DNA of 64,000 nucleotides from Maribacter ulvicola (GCF_900155985.1 NZ_FTMA01000002.1:372001-436000); one strand, 5' to 3'. Counted from the first letter of the stretch, positions 35,552-45,320 are shown. Translations and numbers: made by a program. Notes: a model not told the origin generated them from the sequence alone.

Positions 35552-36643
35552 CTACTCTTTAAATAATGAGGCGTCTAAACCAGGAATAAGGTGTAGTGCG
35601 TTTTTATAGTATAGTTTTTTCAACACATCATCAGGTAAGTTCAATCCGTACATGGACCAAAATGCATGGTATTTCTTGTAATATGGAAAATACTCGTCAT
35701 TACTTTCCAGTACTCTAAAATATGTAGGAAATTCTTCAGGTTTCCAGCTATCCTTGCCGAACAACACCCTGTCTTGGTATTTTATAAAAAAGGCTCTTGC
35801 ATGCTGTGGCTGCCTTCCTAGTTCAGCAATAACCGCAGATATGCCAACATTCATATTGGGCATTGCATCTAACAACTCCCCCAATTTCTCAAGATTATTG
35901 GCATGCCAGCCCATGTGAGCATTTATGAATTTTGTATTCGGATGTTTTTTAAACACGTTGTGCTGCTCCTTAATAATTTGCTCAAAAGGCGCCGGATCTG
36001 TTGCCGTACGTTTTCTTCTTGGGTGTGTTTTTAGTTCTAGCCAACGTTCATTGTTGGCATTCATTTCATCCCAGAAGGACTTAGGGTCTGCCGCATGAAT
36101 TAACACAGGTACTCCCATTTCTGCACACTTTGCCCAAATAGCATCTAAACGGGGATCATCTATGGCCAAGCGCTTACCATCTGCATCTATGTTTCTTAAA
36201 CCAAGACTTTTAAAAATCTTTAAACCTTTAGCTCCGTTCTTTATGTCTTGTTCTAATTGAGCAGCAGCTTGTTCTCCCCATTCCATATCTTTTGCACCTT
36301 CAAAATCTACATTGGCGAAGACCACAAATCTATTAGGATAACTTTTATTAATGTTAGCTATTTTCTCCTTTAAGCTAGTCCCGGATCTGCCACTTAAATT
36401 CACCATAATAGCTTCGTTCATGGCATCCATATGAGTAATTAAACCGTTTAAAGCTTCTACGGACATGTCTCTTTGGTGACTATGTATATCAATAAAAGGA
36501 AACTTTGCTTTTGTGATTTCTGCCCCAGGTACAACTAAAGTGGATGTTGGATTGTATTCTTCAAACCCCATTTCTTGTGCATTCATTGAAGGTACTGCAA
36601 GAGAAATAAAAAGGGTACATACTATAAATTTTAGATTCTTCAT
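35552..36643 (-). CDS. Exported amidohydrolase-family protein
   Basis: A 363-residue protein with a signal peptide (cleaved near NAQE). The rest is a TIM-barrel metal hydrolase of the amidohydrolase 2 type: FIDIHSHQRD, VLIHAADPKSFW, KFINAHMGWHANN and LFGKDSW supply the expected His and Asp ligands. The family hydrolyses or decarboxylates aromatic and cyclic substrates. It is the last gene of a three-gene unit with mocA-like and xdhC-like genes (gaps of 1 and 2 bp), so it may be a partner of a molybdoenzyme pathway. The substrate is unknown. Confidence 0.87.
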   Translation of the reverse strand: MKNLKFIVCTLFISLAVPSMNAQEMGFEEYNPTSTLVVPGAEITKAKFPFIDIHSHQRDMSVEALNGLITHMDAMNEAIMVNLSGRSGTSLKEKIANINKSYPNRFVVFANVDFEGAKDMEWGEQAAAQLEQDIKNGAKGLKIFKSLGLRNIDADGKRLAIDDPRLDAIWAKCAEMGVPVLIHAADPKSFWDEMNANNERWLELKTHPRRKRTATDPAPFEQIIKEQHNVFKKHPNTKFINAHMGWHANNLEKLGELLDAMPNMNVGISAVIAELGRQPQHARAFFIKYQDRVLFGKDSWKPEEFPTYFRVLESNDEYFPYYKKYHAFWSMYGLNLPDDVLKKLYYKNALHLIPGLDASLFKE

Positions 36644-36644
36644 A

Positions 36645-37271
36645 TTAAGCTTTGGTATCTGAATTTGTTTTATTGATGAGTTCTTCGTATTCCTCTTTGG
36701 TATCTATATCAATATTTTGATGTGCAACTTCAAAAGAAATGATAGCATGCTTTTTATGGTTCAAAAGCTTTTTTGCTCCGTAATCACCTTCTAAATTAGA
36801 TAAATCATCAAACAGCAATTTAGGAAACAATGCGGGTACGCCTACCTTTTTGCCATAGTTTGTTGCAATAATTTTAGACGGATGCTGGTAGAATTCTTCC
36901 ATTAAAGAATTAAGGTATGTATAATGAAGTAAAGGTTGGTCCGCAAGGCAAATTAAAATTCCGTCCACCTCTGCTTTTCCCTTAAGAACAGTATTAACTC
37001 CGTATGCAATACTATTCCCTAGTCCCTTTGTCCAATTAGGGTTTATTGCAATACCGATATCCTTATCATTCAAATTGCACTCAGATATTATAATTTCGGC
37101 GTTTGAACCTAGTATAACATGGGTAGCTGTCGCATTACTTTGCTCAACGGTTTTTATAGTTTCTAATAAGAAGTTTGAATCTTTCCATGGCATTAATTGC
37201 TTAATGCCGTTCATACGACTAGAAGCTCCAGCAGCCATTATAAGCACAGCAATATGTAATTCTTTCTTCAA
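36645..37271 (-). CDS. MocA-like molybdenum cofactor nucleotidyltransferase
   Basis: A 208-residue protein beginning with the nucleotidyltransferase signature VLIMAAGASSRMNGIKQLMPW. GILICLADQPLL carries the catalytic metal-binding Asp region and GDYGAKKLL is also typical of MocA. MocA adds CMP to molybdopterin to form the cytosine dinucleotide cofactor of xanthine-dehydrogenase-type enzymes. It lies between xdhC-like and amidohydrolase genes with almost no gaps, which supports a molybdoenzyme maturation role. Confidence 0.9.
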   Translation of the reverse strand: MKKELHIAVLIMAAGASSRMNGIKQLMPWKDSNFLLETIKTVEQSNATATHVILGSNAEIIISECNLNDKDIGIAINPNWTKGLGNSIAYGVNTVLKGKAEVDGILICLADQPLLHYTYLNSLMEEFYQHPSKIIATNYGKKVGVPALFPKLLFDDLSNLEGDYGAKKLLNHKKHAIISFEVAHQNIDIDTKEEYEELINKTNSDTKA

Positions 37272-37273
37272 TT

Positions 37274-38278
37274 CTAAATCGTATTCAATTTATCTTTTAA
37301 CTTCAAAGGTGTCGTCTTTCTAATAATTGTTAAAACTTCTGCTAAAATAGATATCGCAATTTCTTGCGGAGTTTCTGCGCCTATATTCAATCCTGCAGGA
37401 CCGTGAATGTTTTCAATAAAGTCTACATCAATATCCATATCATGTTCTAGTAATTCAGATAATAATTTCTCCCTTCTTTTTATAGGTCCTAAAATACCTA
37501 AGTATGCCGGGTTACTATTTTTCAACCTCATTAAATACTTTAAGTCCTTTACATAACTATGTGTCATTAAGAGAAGGGCAGTATAATTGTCTATGGCTTT
37601 CACAGGAAAATCTTCTGGCTCAAAATTCAATAATGCATCTATACCCGGAAAATCTGTAATGCTCTTATTTTCCTGTGGGGTTACGGCAACGTTTACTTCC
37701 CACCCCATACTCAATCCAAAATGAGCCAATTGAACGGCATCATGCTCACCTCCTATTAATAAAAGCCGTTGGCAAGGTTGCATGGTCTGCGTGAAAAGCA
37801 ACCCTGTAGACTGTTCTTTGGTGTGGGTATTGAAAGTGTAAGAAGTTGAGTTTAGGTTTATAAACGTACCAAATTCCTTAAACACCCCATATTCCTTTTT
37901 ATATGTTGTGCTGAGATCAAAAGATTGACGATGCTCAATGACAAAATTAAAATCATTTATAAGTGCTTCATCTGGTGAAAAGTACTCTAATAATATATAA
38001 AGAACACCTTCACAACCTAGTCTAAATCTACCATCATAAGTCATTAATTTAGACATTTCATTCTTAAATACAGATTGTGCCTGAAATAAAACTTCTTTCT
38101 CTACACAACCACCACTGACCGCACCGATCATTACGTCATCTTCACGAATAAGCATACGAACACCAGGTTTGCGATATGAAGATCCGTCTAAATCGACCAC
38201 GGTTGCCAGAACGCATTTTATATTTGCCAGCTGAGCAACACTATACTCTTTAATAATCTTCTTGAATTCGTGCGTCAT
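37274..38278 (-). CDS. XdhC/CoxI-family molybdoenzyme maturation protein
   Basis: A 334-residue protein. The N-terminal XdhC_CoxI domain has GSSYRKPGVRMLI and GAVSGGCVEKEV. The C-terminal Rossmann domain has LLLIGGEHDAVQLAHFGLSMGW and the signature AGLNIGAETPQEIAISILAEV. XdhC binds and sulfurates the molybdenum cofactor before insertion into xanthine-dehydrogenase-family enzymes. No such enzyme is encoded in the window; its subunits must be elsewhere. It is the first gene of the three-gene operon. Confidence 0.93.
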   Translation of the reverse strand: MTHEFKKIIKEYSVAQLANIKCVLATVVDLDGSSYRKPGVRMLIREDDVMIGAVSGGCVEKEVLFQAQSVFKNEMSKLMTYDGRFRLGCEGVLYILLEYFSPDEALINDFNFVIEHRQSFDLSTTYKKEYGVFKEFGTFINLNSTSYTFNTHTKEQSTGLLFTQTMQPCQRLLLIGGEHDAVQLAHFGLSMGWEVNVAVTPQENKSITDFPGIDALLNFEPEDFPVKAIDNYTALLLMTHSYVKDLKYLMRLKNSNPAYLGILGPIKRREKLLSELLEHDMDIDVDFIENIHGPAGLNIGAETPQEIAISILAEVLTIIRKTTPLKLKDKLNTI

Positions 38279-38488
38279 TAATAACCAGTTTTACGACTTC
38301 TAATGTAGTGAAATTAAGACTAATATTTATAAAGTTTATTAGACCTTAGCGCTAACAAACTAAGGTATTTTGACAATTTTAGATACTTGGTACAATTCTA
38401 TTTAACAATCTTTAACATTAATTTTTTTATTCGCCATAATTTAAATAAACTTTGACCGTTCTGCTAGTTGAACCTATAATTAATGAAT

Positions 38489-39580
38489 ATGAAAAAAATT
38501 TGGAAGTCTTTTAGAGTGTTATTTATTTTAGCACTACTTGTTTCTTGTGGTAATGCTGATGACGATGTTAATTTGGACCTAAATACAGGTGACGGACTAG
38601 GAAAAGGTACGGTGGTTGATGATTGTTTAGGACTGGAAGAAGGAGAACTTGTTTTATCTATACAGGATCAATATACAACCTTGCCCGGTAAAGTATCTGT
38701 ATTTTTTAGAGTGTCTGATACTAGCGGAAATCCTGTACCAGGTTTAACAGCAAATCAGTTTACCATTTATGAACAAGGTAGAAACGATGATTGTTTTAAT
38801 ACCATATCTACATCAGAATCTTCTGCACGTATATCACCGAACTCGCAGATTTTTTCTAACAATACCTTATTGGTGTTAGATTTAAGTAATAGTGTACTAA
38901 GCAGTAGCCTTGAGGAATTGAAATTGGCATCTACTAGTTTTATTGATGCTGTTATGCCATCAACTTCATCTGAAGCTGTAAAAATGGCTATTTATTGGTT
39001 TGATGGTGAGGATGAATTACATTTATTAAATGATTTAACCTCTTCAAGAGTTGAATTAAAAGATGCGGTAGAAGGTATAACCGATGATATCAGCAATGAT
39101 CCTTCTACAGATTTATATGGTGCCGTAATAAAGTCAACAGATATTGCGTCTGATTTAGTGAAGGTATCTACTGCAGACGGTAAAATTGGTGCAGCATCCA
39201 TAGTACTATTTACTGATGGTACAGATCAGGCCTCTCGTTTTAGAGAAGAAGATGCACTAAAAAAGGTAGATGAGGCAAATGCTAACATATCATTTTTTAG
39301 TATTGGTCTAGGAGCAGAAATAGACACAGAAGTTTTAACTGCAATAGGTAAAACAGCTAGTGTATTTGCTACCAACAAGGATGAGTTGGAAAGAACCTTT
39401 AGAGACATCTCGGAAAAAGTATCGGAAAGAGCAAATAGCTTTTACTTATTTGAATACTGTAGTCCTAAAAGAGATGGTAGCGGTGAAAATAATTTAGCTA
39501 TTGAAATTAATACAGGTTCTAGACATGGAGCAGTACAAACCAAGTTTAGTGCCAACGGATTTACTGGTGGTTGCCAATAA
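38489..39580 (+). CDS. Lipoprotein with von Willebrand factor A domain
   Basis: Starting at MKKIWKSFRVLFIL gives 363 residues (an ATG two codons earlier is possible). The lipobox is LVSC. An Ig-like segment (about 60-105) precedes a VWA domain (about 128-310) with the MIDAS motif DLSNS and the Thr/Asp of VLFTDGTD. Such proteins bind metal-dependently to other proteins on the cell surface. The C-terminal 50 residues form a beta-rich tail with two Cys. The OmpA-like lipoprotein gene follows, separated by a terminator. Confidence 0.88.
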   Translation: MKKIWKSFRVLFILALLVSCGNADDDVNLDLNTGDGLGKGTVVDDCLGLEEGELVLSIQDQYTTLPGKVSVFFRVSDTSGNPVPGLTANQFTIYEQGRNDDCFNTISTSESSARISPNSQIFSNNTLLVLDLSNSVLSSSLEELKLASTSFIDAVMPSTSSEAVKMAIYWFDGEDELHLLNDLTSSRVELKDAVEGITDDISNDPSTDLYGAVIKSTDIASDLVKVSTADGKIGAASIVLFTDGTDQASRFREEDALKKVDEANANISFFSIGLGAEIDTEVLTAIGKTASVFATNKDELERTFRDISEKVSERANSFYLFEYCSPKRDGSGENNLAIEINTGSRHGAVQTKFSANGFTGGCQ

Positions 39581-39596
39581 GTAATTCATCAACAAA

Positions 39597-39631
39597 TTAA
39601 AAAAGAAGCATGAAAATGCTTCTTTTTTTTT
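39597..39631. terminator. Terminator after the VWA gene
   Basis: AGAAGCA / TGCTTCT with a six-base loop and a run of nine T lies 23 bp after the VWA stop. Confidence 0.85.
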
Positions 39632-39785
39632 ACCTAAAAATGCTGTAAACAACCTATTGATAATCATTTTGTTGTGCTATATATTGGCTGAATCAGGGAA
39701 ATTGCTCAAACTATTTGAACATCCGTTTCTCGTTTTGTCCCGTATATAAAACCGATTAGAATATTATAAATTTAAAGAGAACAAA

Positions 39786-40616
39786 ATGAAAAGATTATCC
39801 TTAGTTACTATAGTATCGGTAGCCCTTTTGACTTCATGTGTATCTAAAAAGAAATACGTTGCATTAGAAGGAAACCTATCTCAAACGCAGAGTACCTTAC
39901 AAAAGACTCAAATTGAAAAAGAAGAGCTACAAGCTCAAATGGCTAAAATTGAAGCTCGTGTGGAGGAGTACAATTCTAAGATCAACTCCTTAAAAGAATT
40001 GAACGATAGCCAGCTAAATAGCGTTGACGATGTTACCGTTATGAGTAACAATACCAAAGCTAAGATGAGAAATACATTGAAAAATGTTGATCCGGCTAAA
40101 TTAGCCGGTGCAAAAACCTTACAAGATTCAATGAACTTAGCGGTTTCTTATAAATTGAAGCAATCAATTTCTGACGAAAGTGAAGACATTGATGTAAGCA
40201 TTGATAAAACTGTAGTGATGATCAATATCTCTGATGAGTTATTATTTAACACGGCTAGCTACAGGGTAAGCAGCAAGGCAGATAAAATTTTAAAAAAACT
40301 GGCTGATGTTATCAAATCGGAGCCAAGTATGGAAGTTATGGTTGAAGGCCATACAGATTCTAGAACAATTAACACGCCAACAGTTACCGATAATTGGGAC
40401 CTTAGCGTAAAACGTGCTACTTCAATAGTACGTAAGCTACAAAAAGAATATGATGTTGATCCTTCTCAATTAATTGCTTCAGGAAGAAGTAGCTACTTAC
40501 CTTTAGTAGAAAATGATACTAAAGATCATATGGCAATGAACAGAAGAACAAAAATTATCATCTTACCTAATCTAGATAAGTTCTTTGCACTTTTAGATGC
40601 AGAAGATACTATGTAA
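39786..40616 (+). CDS. OmpA-family peptidoglycan-binding lipoprotein
   Basis: A 276-residue protein with a lipobox (LTSCVSKKK), a coiled coil at about 25-70 and a C-terminal OmpA domain (about 145-265). The latter has VMVEGHTDSR and a DLSVKRATSIVRKL helix plus NRRTKIIILP, the Asp and Arg that grip diaminopimelate in peptidoglycan. It probably tethers the outer membrane to the wall. A strong terminator follows. Confidence 0.93.
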   Translation: MKRLSLVTIVSVALLTSCVSKKKYVALEGNLSQTQSTLQKTQIEKEELQAQMAKIEARVEEYNSKINSLKELNDSQLNSVDDVTVMSNNTKAKMRNTLKNVDPAKLAGAKTLQDSMNLAVSYKLKQSISDESEDIDVSIDKTVVMINISDELLFNTASYRVSSKADKILKKLADVIKSEPSMEVMVEGHTDSRTINTPTVTDNWDLSVKRATSIVRKLQKEYDVDPSQLIASGRSSYLPLVENDTKDHMAMNRRTKIIILPNLDKFFALLDAEDTM

Positions 40617-40640
40617 GGATTACAACAGTTCTATATACAT

Positions 40641-40670
40641 AAAAAGGGAAGCAATTGCTTCCCTTTTTTT
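40641..40670. terminator. Bidirectional terminator
   Basis: A perfect palindrome GGGAAGCAATTGCTTCCC (40646-40663) is flanked by A- and T-tracts. It lies between the convergent OmpA-like and M14 peptidase genes. Confidence 0.9.
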
Positions 40671-40690
40671 ATGCTTTAGATTTAAACCTA

Positions 40691-42154
40691 CTACCTGAAA
40701 ATCATTGCATTTGGAACTTGAATGTCAGATTTTTCTAAATCTACCAAAAACCCGTTAATGACTGCATATGCTATAACTCCGTCTTTTTCTAAAAAGAATG
40801 TAGGGTTGATTCCTGGCATTAAATTCAACTCGGGAATTGTAAATTTTGTTCCAATCAAGTGTACAGGAAAAGGGGAATTAATATTTTTTGCAGGAAATGA
40901 TGATAAACGCAAATAACCATAACTTTGCTTTAATATATCATTAAAGTTCAATGCCTCAACCTCACTGAAATTATGTAATGTCGTTGGATATACTTTTGCC
41001 TTCTTTATGGTATAACCGGTGGCATCTAAAGTTTCATACCCATAATAGGTAGAAAGATCTCCCTGATCTAAAATCCTACTACTGTACCAAAAAGAATTGT
41101 GGTCTGGATAATCTACTTCAATCTGGTTGATACCCAAATCAATAGTATACGTACTACCCATAAGTTCATAGTTTGCACCTACAATCTTTAGATCAAACAG
41201 TTTTCTATCGTTCTCCGGAATTTTCTCGTATTCTTCAATACCGATCGATTCATAAGATTTTTGAGCGATGGTATATATGGCGGATAAAATAGAAGTATAA
41301 TTTAGTTTTCTGATTTCTTGCTTTTCAATATCCTCAGGAAATCCGCCCGATTCAATTAAAATGGTACTAGTTCCCCATTTCTGAATATTATCACCAAAAG
41401 CTCTTGGCTCAAAATCATCATTATATCTACCAACTTGACCTGGGGCATATTTTTGTAGAATATCATTCATGAACACAATGATTTTCATGGCATTACCACG
41501 AGTTTCATTGATGTCTTTCTCATAATTATACGCAGGAGCCAAGTATGAAATAGTGGCTGGTTTGTCGGTACGCTCCGCATTGTAATAAGTGCTTTGATCG
41601 TGAAGATTGAATCCGAAATCGGCATCTAGACTATCCCTAACTCTTTTCAACGTTTGAGATTCTGGAGACTGTAAGCGCAAGGCATCTCTATTAATATCTA
41701 TTCCCAATAAATTTCTACGTTGGTAAAGCTCCGCTCCATCAGGATTTAGCATGGGCAAAAAATGAACTGTAAGATTGGCAAGAATAGCTTCTTTTTCTTT
41801 TTTGAAATCTGTGCTATCGAAGAAATTAAGGATATCAAAAATTGCCTGCGTTGCCGTTGGTTCATCGCCATGCATTTGAGACCAAAGAAAAACATTGGTT
41901 TCGCCAGTACCAATACTGATCAAGCTTAAATCTTTACCGCCAATAGATTTACCAACGGTATTTACTTTAAATTTATCATTAGCAGAAAGTGTATTTATAA
42001 GTGGTTGTATATCTTCTCTTTTAATACGTCGTTTACCAATAGTACTTTCTTTGTAGTTCTCGTAAGTGTCGTATAATTGAGTTGTAATATTATCTGATTG
42101 CCCTATAGCAGAAAATGCGCATAAGCTAAGTATAGAGAGTAGTATTCTTTTCAT
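40691..42154 (-). CDS. Exported M14 zinc carboxypeptidase
   Basis: I start it at the ATG at 42152-42154 (MKRILLSILSLCAFSAIGQ), which is a good signal peptide and leaves a 16-bp gap to the amidase gene; the frame is open 13 codons further. The 487-residue protein has the M14 zinc site HGDEPTA (HxxE) and FNLHDQST, and IESGGFPED may supply the catalytic Glu. The family trims peptides, including muropeptides. It is the last gene of an envelope operon with an amidase and a 3D-domain protein, so a cell-wall substrate is plausible. The last 130 residues are beta-rich. Confidence 0.88.
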   Translation of the reverse strand: MKRILLSILSLCAFSAIGQSDNITTQLYDTYENYKESTIGKRRIKREDIQPLINTLSANDKFKVNTVGKSIGGKDLSLISIGTGETNVFLWSQMHGDEPTATQAIFDILNFFDSTDFKKEKEAILANLTVHFLPMLNPDGAELYQRRNLLGIDINRDALRLQSPESQTLKRVRDSLDADFGFNLHDQSTYYNAERTDKPATISYLAPAYNYEKDINETRGNAMKIIVFMNDILQKYAPGQVGRYNDDFEPRAFGDNIQKWGTSTILIESGGFPEDIEKQEIRKLNYTSILSAIYTIAQKSYESIGIEEYEKIPENDRKLFDLKIVGANYELMGSTYTIDLGINQIEVDYPDHNSFWYSSRILDQGDLSTYYGYETLDATGYTIKKAKVYPTTLHNFSEVEALNFNDILKQSYGYLRLSSFPAKNINSPFPVHLIGTKFTIPELNLMPGINPTFFLEKDGVIAYAVINGFLVDLEKSDIQVPNAMIFR

Positions 42155-42170
42155 TATTTTAATTTTATTT

Positions 42171-42833
42171 CTATTGTTTTTTTGGTAACTCATTAAATTC
42201 TAAATTCTTCACGGCCTTTCTAACGTTAGCCATAAACTCAGTTCCTGGATCTGTTTTAACAGTTCTATAGCCTTCATCAATTTCTAGCCAAAGTGGATGA
42301 TTTTCAAAAAGGGTGTATTCATAATGGCCTATTAAGTAGTCAATATCATATTTCTCCTTTAAATACTTCACCAACCATATATTAGATTTTAATTGCGCTT
42401 TTGTTAAGGGTAACTCTTTGGTACCACCAACGTTCTCCACACCGATAGCACAATGGTTAAGACCAATAACATGGCGTGCCATGGTAGTTTCTGGCAATAA
42501 CCGATAAATAGTACCGTCTCTATCTACCATAAATTGAGAAGACACATTTAAGCCACTTACATTTTTAATATCCGGTCTCCAGTTTGGTAAAGTAACCGGG
42601 TCAAAAGTTTTGAAAGACTTTTCAAATGTAGGTATGACCGTCCAATGCAGTACAATCATTTTAGGTTCAATTTTAGGAGAATCTTGCACAAGTCCGTATC
42701 TATTTTGAAGATATTCAAGAGTCAATATTTTACGTTCCTCATTAAATGTAATAGGATGCTCCACAATGGTTTTTGTAGAAGAACAAGCAGATAAAATACA
42801 GACTAATACCAGATAAAATATAGGTTGTTTCAT
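42171..42833 (-). CDS. N-acetylmuramoyl-L-alanine amidase lipoprotein
   Basis: A 220-residue protein with a lipobox (LSACSSTK) and an amidase_2 domain. Zinc ligands are likely the His in MIVLHWT and the His in IGHYEYTLFENHPLW, with the catalytic region HCAIGVENVG between them. It cleaves the bond between muramic acid and the stem peptide. Its ATG shares one base with the stop codon of the 3D-domain gene upstream, which indicates coupled translation. Confidence 0.92.
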   Translation of the reverse strand: MKQPIFYLVLVCILSACSSTKTIVEHPITFNEERKILTLEYLQNRYGLVQDSPKIEPKMIVLHWTVIPTFEKSFKTFDPVTLPNWRPDIKNVSGLNVSSQFMVDRDGTIYRLLPETTMARHVIGLNHCAIGVENVGGTKELPLTKAQLKSNIWLVKYLKEKYDIDYLIGHYEYTLFENHPLWLEIDEGYRTVKTDPGTEFMANVRKAVKNLEFNELPKKQ

Positions 42834-43255
42834 TATTTAATACGTTCAATGCTATCTTTTTCAACGGCATAGGTTATGGTTATTTTCTTTCTTCCCCATT
42901 CTTTTGCTAGCTTGATATTTTCACCCATGTAAATATCAATACGGTTACGCCAACGAGAATGCATTTTATCTTTTACTAAATAAACACCCTCAAAGGTATC
43001 TATCTTCACCATGGTGTTATAGCTTAATCCTTTCTTTAATAAATCTCTAGAAACGGCGATCCATTTTTGACCAGGTTTTATAGAATCTCCCCAAGCTGTA
43101 ATTGCCGGGTGCTCATAAGACGTTTGGTACGGAAGAGAATTATAGGCAGTTGCCGTAACTTCTAAAGGAACCCAATTATACTTGTCATTCACAGGTTTTT
43201 CTGAACAGCTAAAAGCTATGGACAAGAAAACTACAATGAACAATTGTTTTATCAT
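42833..43255 (-). CDS. 3D-domain lipoprotein
   Basis: A 140-residue lipoprotein (lipobox FSCSEK). The mature part is a 3D/double-psi beta-barrel type domain with EVTATAYNS, KGLSYNTMVKIDTFEG and VKDKMHSRWRNRIDIYMG, in which the conserved Asp residues lie. Related domains in MltA and RlpA-type proteins cleave or bind peptidoglycan. It sits 5 bp after the FG-GAP gene and overlaps the amidase gene by one base. Confidence 0.88.
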   Translation of the reverse strand: MIKQLFIVVFLSIAFSCSEKPVNDKYNWVPLEVTATAYNSLPYQTSYEHPAITAWGDSIKPGQKWIAVSRDLLKKGLSYNTMVKIDTFEGVYLVKDKMHSRWRNRIDIYMGENIKLAKEWGRKKITITYAVEKDSIERIK

Positions 43256-43260
43256 ACCTA

Positions 43261-44772
43261 CTAATGTAGCTTATTTTCTAAAATTAATAGGTCGGTATAA
43301 CTTTCCTTCCAGGCTTCTTCTAAATATTCTGGCACGGGAGTAAAAGAATAATTTAAAGCGCTTAGTACCAAATCATCATCGCCATCATGATCAATATCGG
43401 CAGCATCCATCAAAAACCACCTACCCATATTGGTGTCTGCAAAGTGTTCAGAAGTAAAAGAATATGTAGCGCTTTCCTCATTTTTTAGATACACCAAATT
43501 ATAATCCGGATGCTTTTCATAGTCAGGAAAAGTTGCCAGTAAGGCAAAGTCTACATCGCCATCTTTATCAAAATCATTGGCAATAACCCTTGTGGCACCA
43601 TTTAAAGGATAGAAGTAGGTTTCCTTAAAATTATTAGTGCCATCATTTAAGTGAATACGCATGCCGTGGTAAGGTTTATGAATAATAGATTTATCGGCAT
43701 TATCACCATTTACGGTAACAATATCATCAAATCCGTCCCCATTATAATCCACCAGTTCAAACCAACTAGAACCATACACAGGATTAAAACGCAATACTTT
43801 TTCTATATCAAAGTTTAAATTTTCTTTCTGATACAAAAAATAGATTGCTTCATCACCTTGTGCAGCCATAACCACCAGATCATCTTTTCCGTCGTTATTC
43901 ACATCCTTGGAGATAACCCGTATAGTCCCTGGTACATTTAATAGCGTTTTGTTATTATAAAATCCGTATGCATCCTTTTCTAGTAGTGTCAACTTACCTT
44001 TAAGGTTCCCAAATTCACTTATAATTATTTCTTCATTACCGTTATTATTTAAATCGGTATATAAGGTATGTACCGGTCTGTGTAGGGAATCTTGTAAAAC
44101 GGCGGTAGCACTTCCATTTCTTATAACTGCTTTTCCCCTAGGTATTTCATTGGGATCCATAACTCCCATATTGGTCACAAAAATACGATCTCCTATAATT
44201 CTTGCATCGGTAATGGCAAAATTAAAATTACTCAATAATTCATTTTTTTGTGTATCTAAATTATAAGCGGAAAGTACGCCCCTCCTATCACCCGTTAATA
44301 TCTTATGATGTAGTGTATCTATCTTTAAAAAAGTATATAAATTACCTTTTACACTATCTAGAGTTATCGGTTTTGTATTAAATTGAGAAAGCTCAGCATT
44401 TTCTATTTTAATCGGATTGTTTACTACACTATCAGGTGCCATACGAAGAATGTAGTCTACCAGTAAATTCCAATCTTCTTCTTTAATAATAGGTCTGCTA
44501 GGATAAATTCCGGTTTTTATAATAGCAATTTGCTCATCAAAAGAATGTTTGTAATAGGGATGGTGTTCCGGTGTTATGATTCCTAAACGTGCTCCCATTT
44601 CTGGAAGTACATTATTTTTCCAAATATGTTTGGGCAAATCATTGATATTCGGCGCAATATGGCAACTGGCACAATAGGTTTTATAAAGTACCACTTCCTT
44701 CTTACGTTTCTCTGTGTTACACGATACAATTAAGCATAGCGAAATAAAATAGATGACAGATTTAAAATCCAT
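43261..44772 (-). CDS. Haem-binding lipoprotein with FG-GAP repeats
   Basis: A 503-residue lipoprotein (lipobox IVSCNT). It starts with a cytochrome c-like segment, CASCH at 34-38 and a Met in PEMGARLG as possible axial ligand. The rest is a beta-propeller of FG-GAP/VCBS repeats with Asp-rich calcium loops such as DVNNDGKDDLVV, DYNGDGFDDIV and DFDKDGDVDFALL. Such fusions occur in Bacteroidota surface proteins of unknown function. It is the first gene of a four-gene minus-strand operon with cell-wall enzymes. Confidence 0.88.
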   Translation of the reverse strand: MDFKSVIYFISLCLIVSCNTEKRKKEVVLYKTYCASCHIAPNINDLPKHIWKNNVLPEMGARLGIITPEHHPYYKHSFDEQIAIIKTGIYPSRPIIKEEDWNLLVDYILRMAPDSVVNNPIKIENAELSQFNTKPITLDSVKGNLYTFLKIDTLHHKILTGDRRGVLSAYNLDTQKNELLSNFNFAITDARIIGDRIFVTNMGVMDPNEIPRGKAVIRNGSATAVLQDSLHRPVHTLYTDLNNNGNEEIIISEFGNLKGKLTLLEKDAYGFYNNKTLLNVPGTIRVISKDVNNDGKDDLVVMAAQGDEAIYFLYQKENLNFDIEKVLRFNPVYGSSWFELVDYNGDGFDDIVTVNGDNADKSIIHKPYHGMRIHLNDGTNNFKETYFYPLNGATRVIANDFDKDGDVDFALLATFPDYEKHPDYNLVYLKNEESATYSFTSEHFADTNMGRWFLMDAADIDHDGDDDLVLSALNYSFTPVPEYLEEAWKESYTDLLILENKLH

Positions 44773-44879
44773 TAAAATTTGATAGTTTTATTAAATTTGG
44801 AATTGAAGAATGGAAGATACCTATACCTCTATAATCTAGCAAGATATAAATGCTTGCTTTTCTTTAAATTTGTAAGGCT

Positions 44880-45284
44880 ATGAAAAAAGAAAAGAAACCA
44901 GATAACGTAGTTTTTAACGAGGACACACAAGAGTATCACGGAAAACTATCCCCTTTTGCTACGGGAGTATCAGCTCCAAAAATTACGCCACCAGACGTTA
45001 CTTCGTGGAAAAACACCCATATAGTAAGTGCCAATAATCAATTTAAGGCGCAATATGAAGCCCTACAGGCAACGTATAAAAAACTTATGGATAATTTTGA
45101 ATATAACAACCTTGTCTATAGTGCTAAATTTAGCTTTGAACCCATTGTTGGTAAAGCATACCACCTTTACAAAGCCAAAGATGAAAGTACATTTCTATCC
45201 TTGATCTTACCTCAAGAATGTAATTTTAACCATATAGGTAGCTTTAGGTTAACCGCTGATAAAACGTGGGAAAAACTGGAGTAA
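44880..45284 (+). CDS. DUF2452-type small cytoplasmic protein
   Basis: A 134-residue protein (PDNVVFNEDTQEYHGKLSPFATGVSAPKI, then KAYHLYKAKDESTFLSLILPQE) that matches my memory of the DUF2452 family of Bacteroidota. It has no signal peptide or membrane helix. The function is unknown. It is divergent from the cell-wall operon and 36 bp before the serine hydrolase gene. Confidence 0.8.
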   Translation: MKKEKKPDNVVFNEDTQEYHGKLSPFATGVSAPKITPPDVTSWKNTHIVSANNQFKAQYEALQATYKKLMDNFEYNNLVYSAKFSFEPIVGKAYHLYKAKDESTFLSLILPQECNFNHIGSFRLTADKTWEKLE

Positions 45285-45320
45285 TACACCACCAACAATT
45301 AAGTAAAGAACACGATAATA

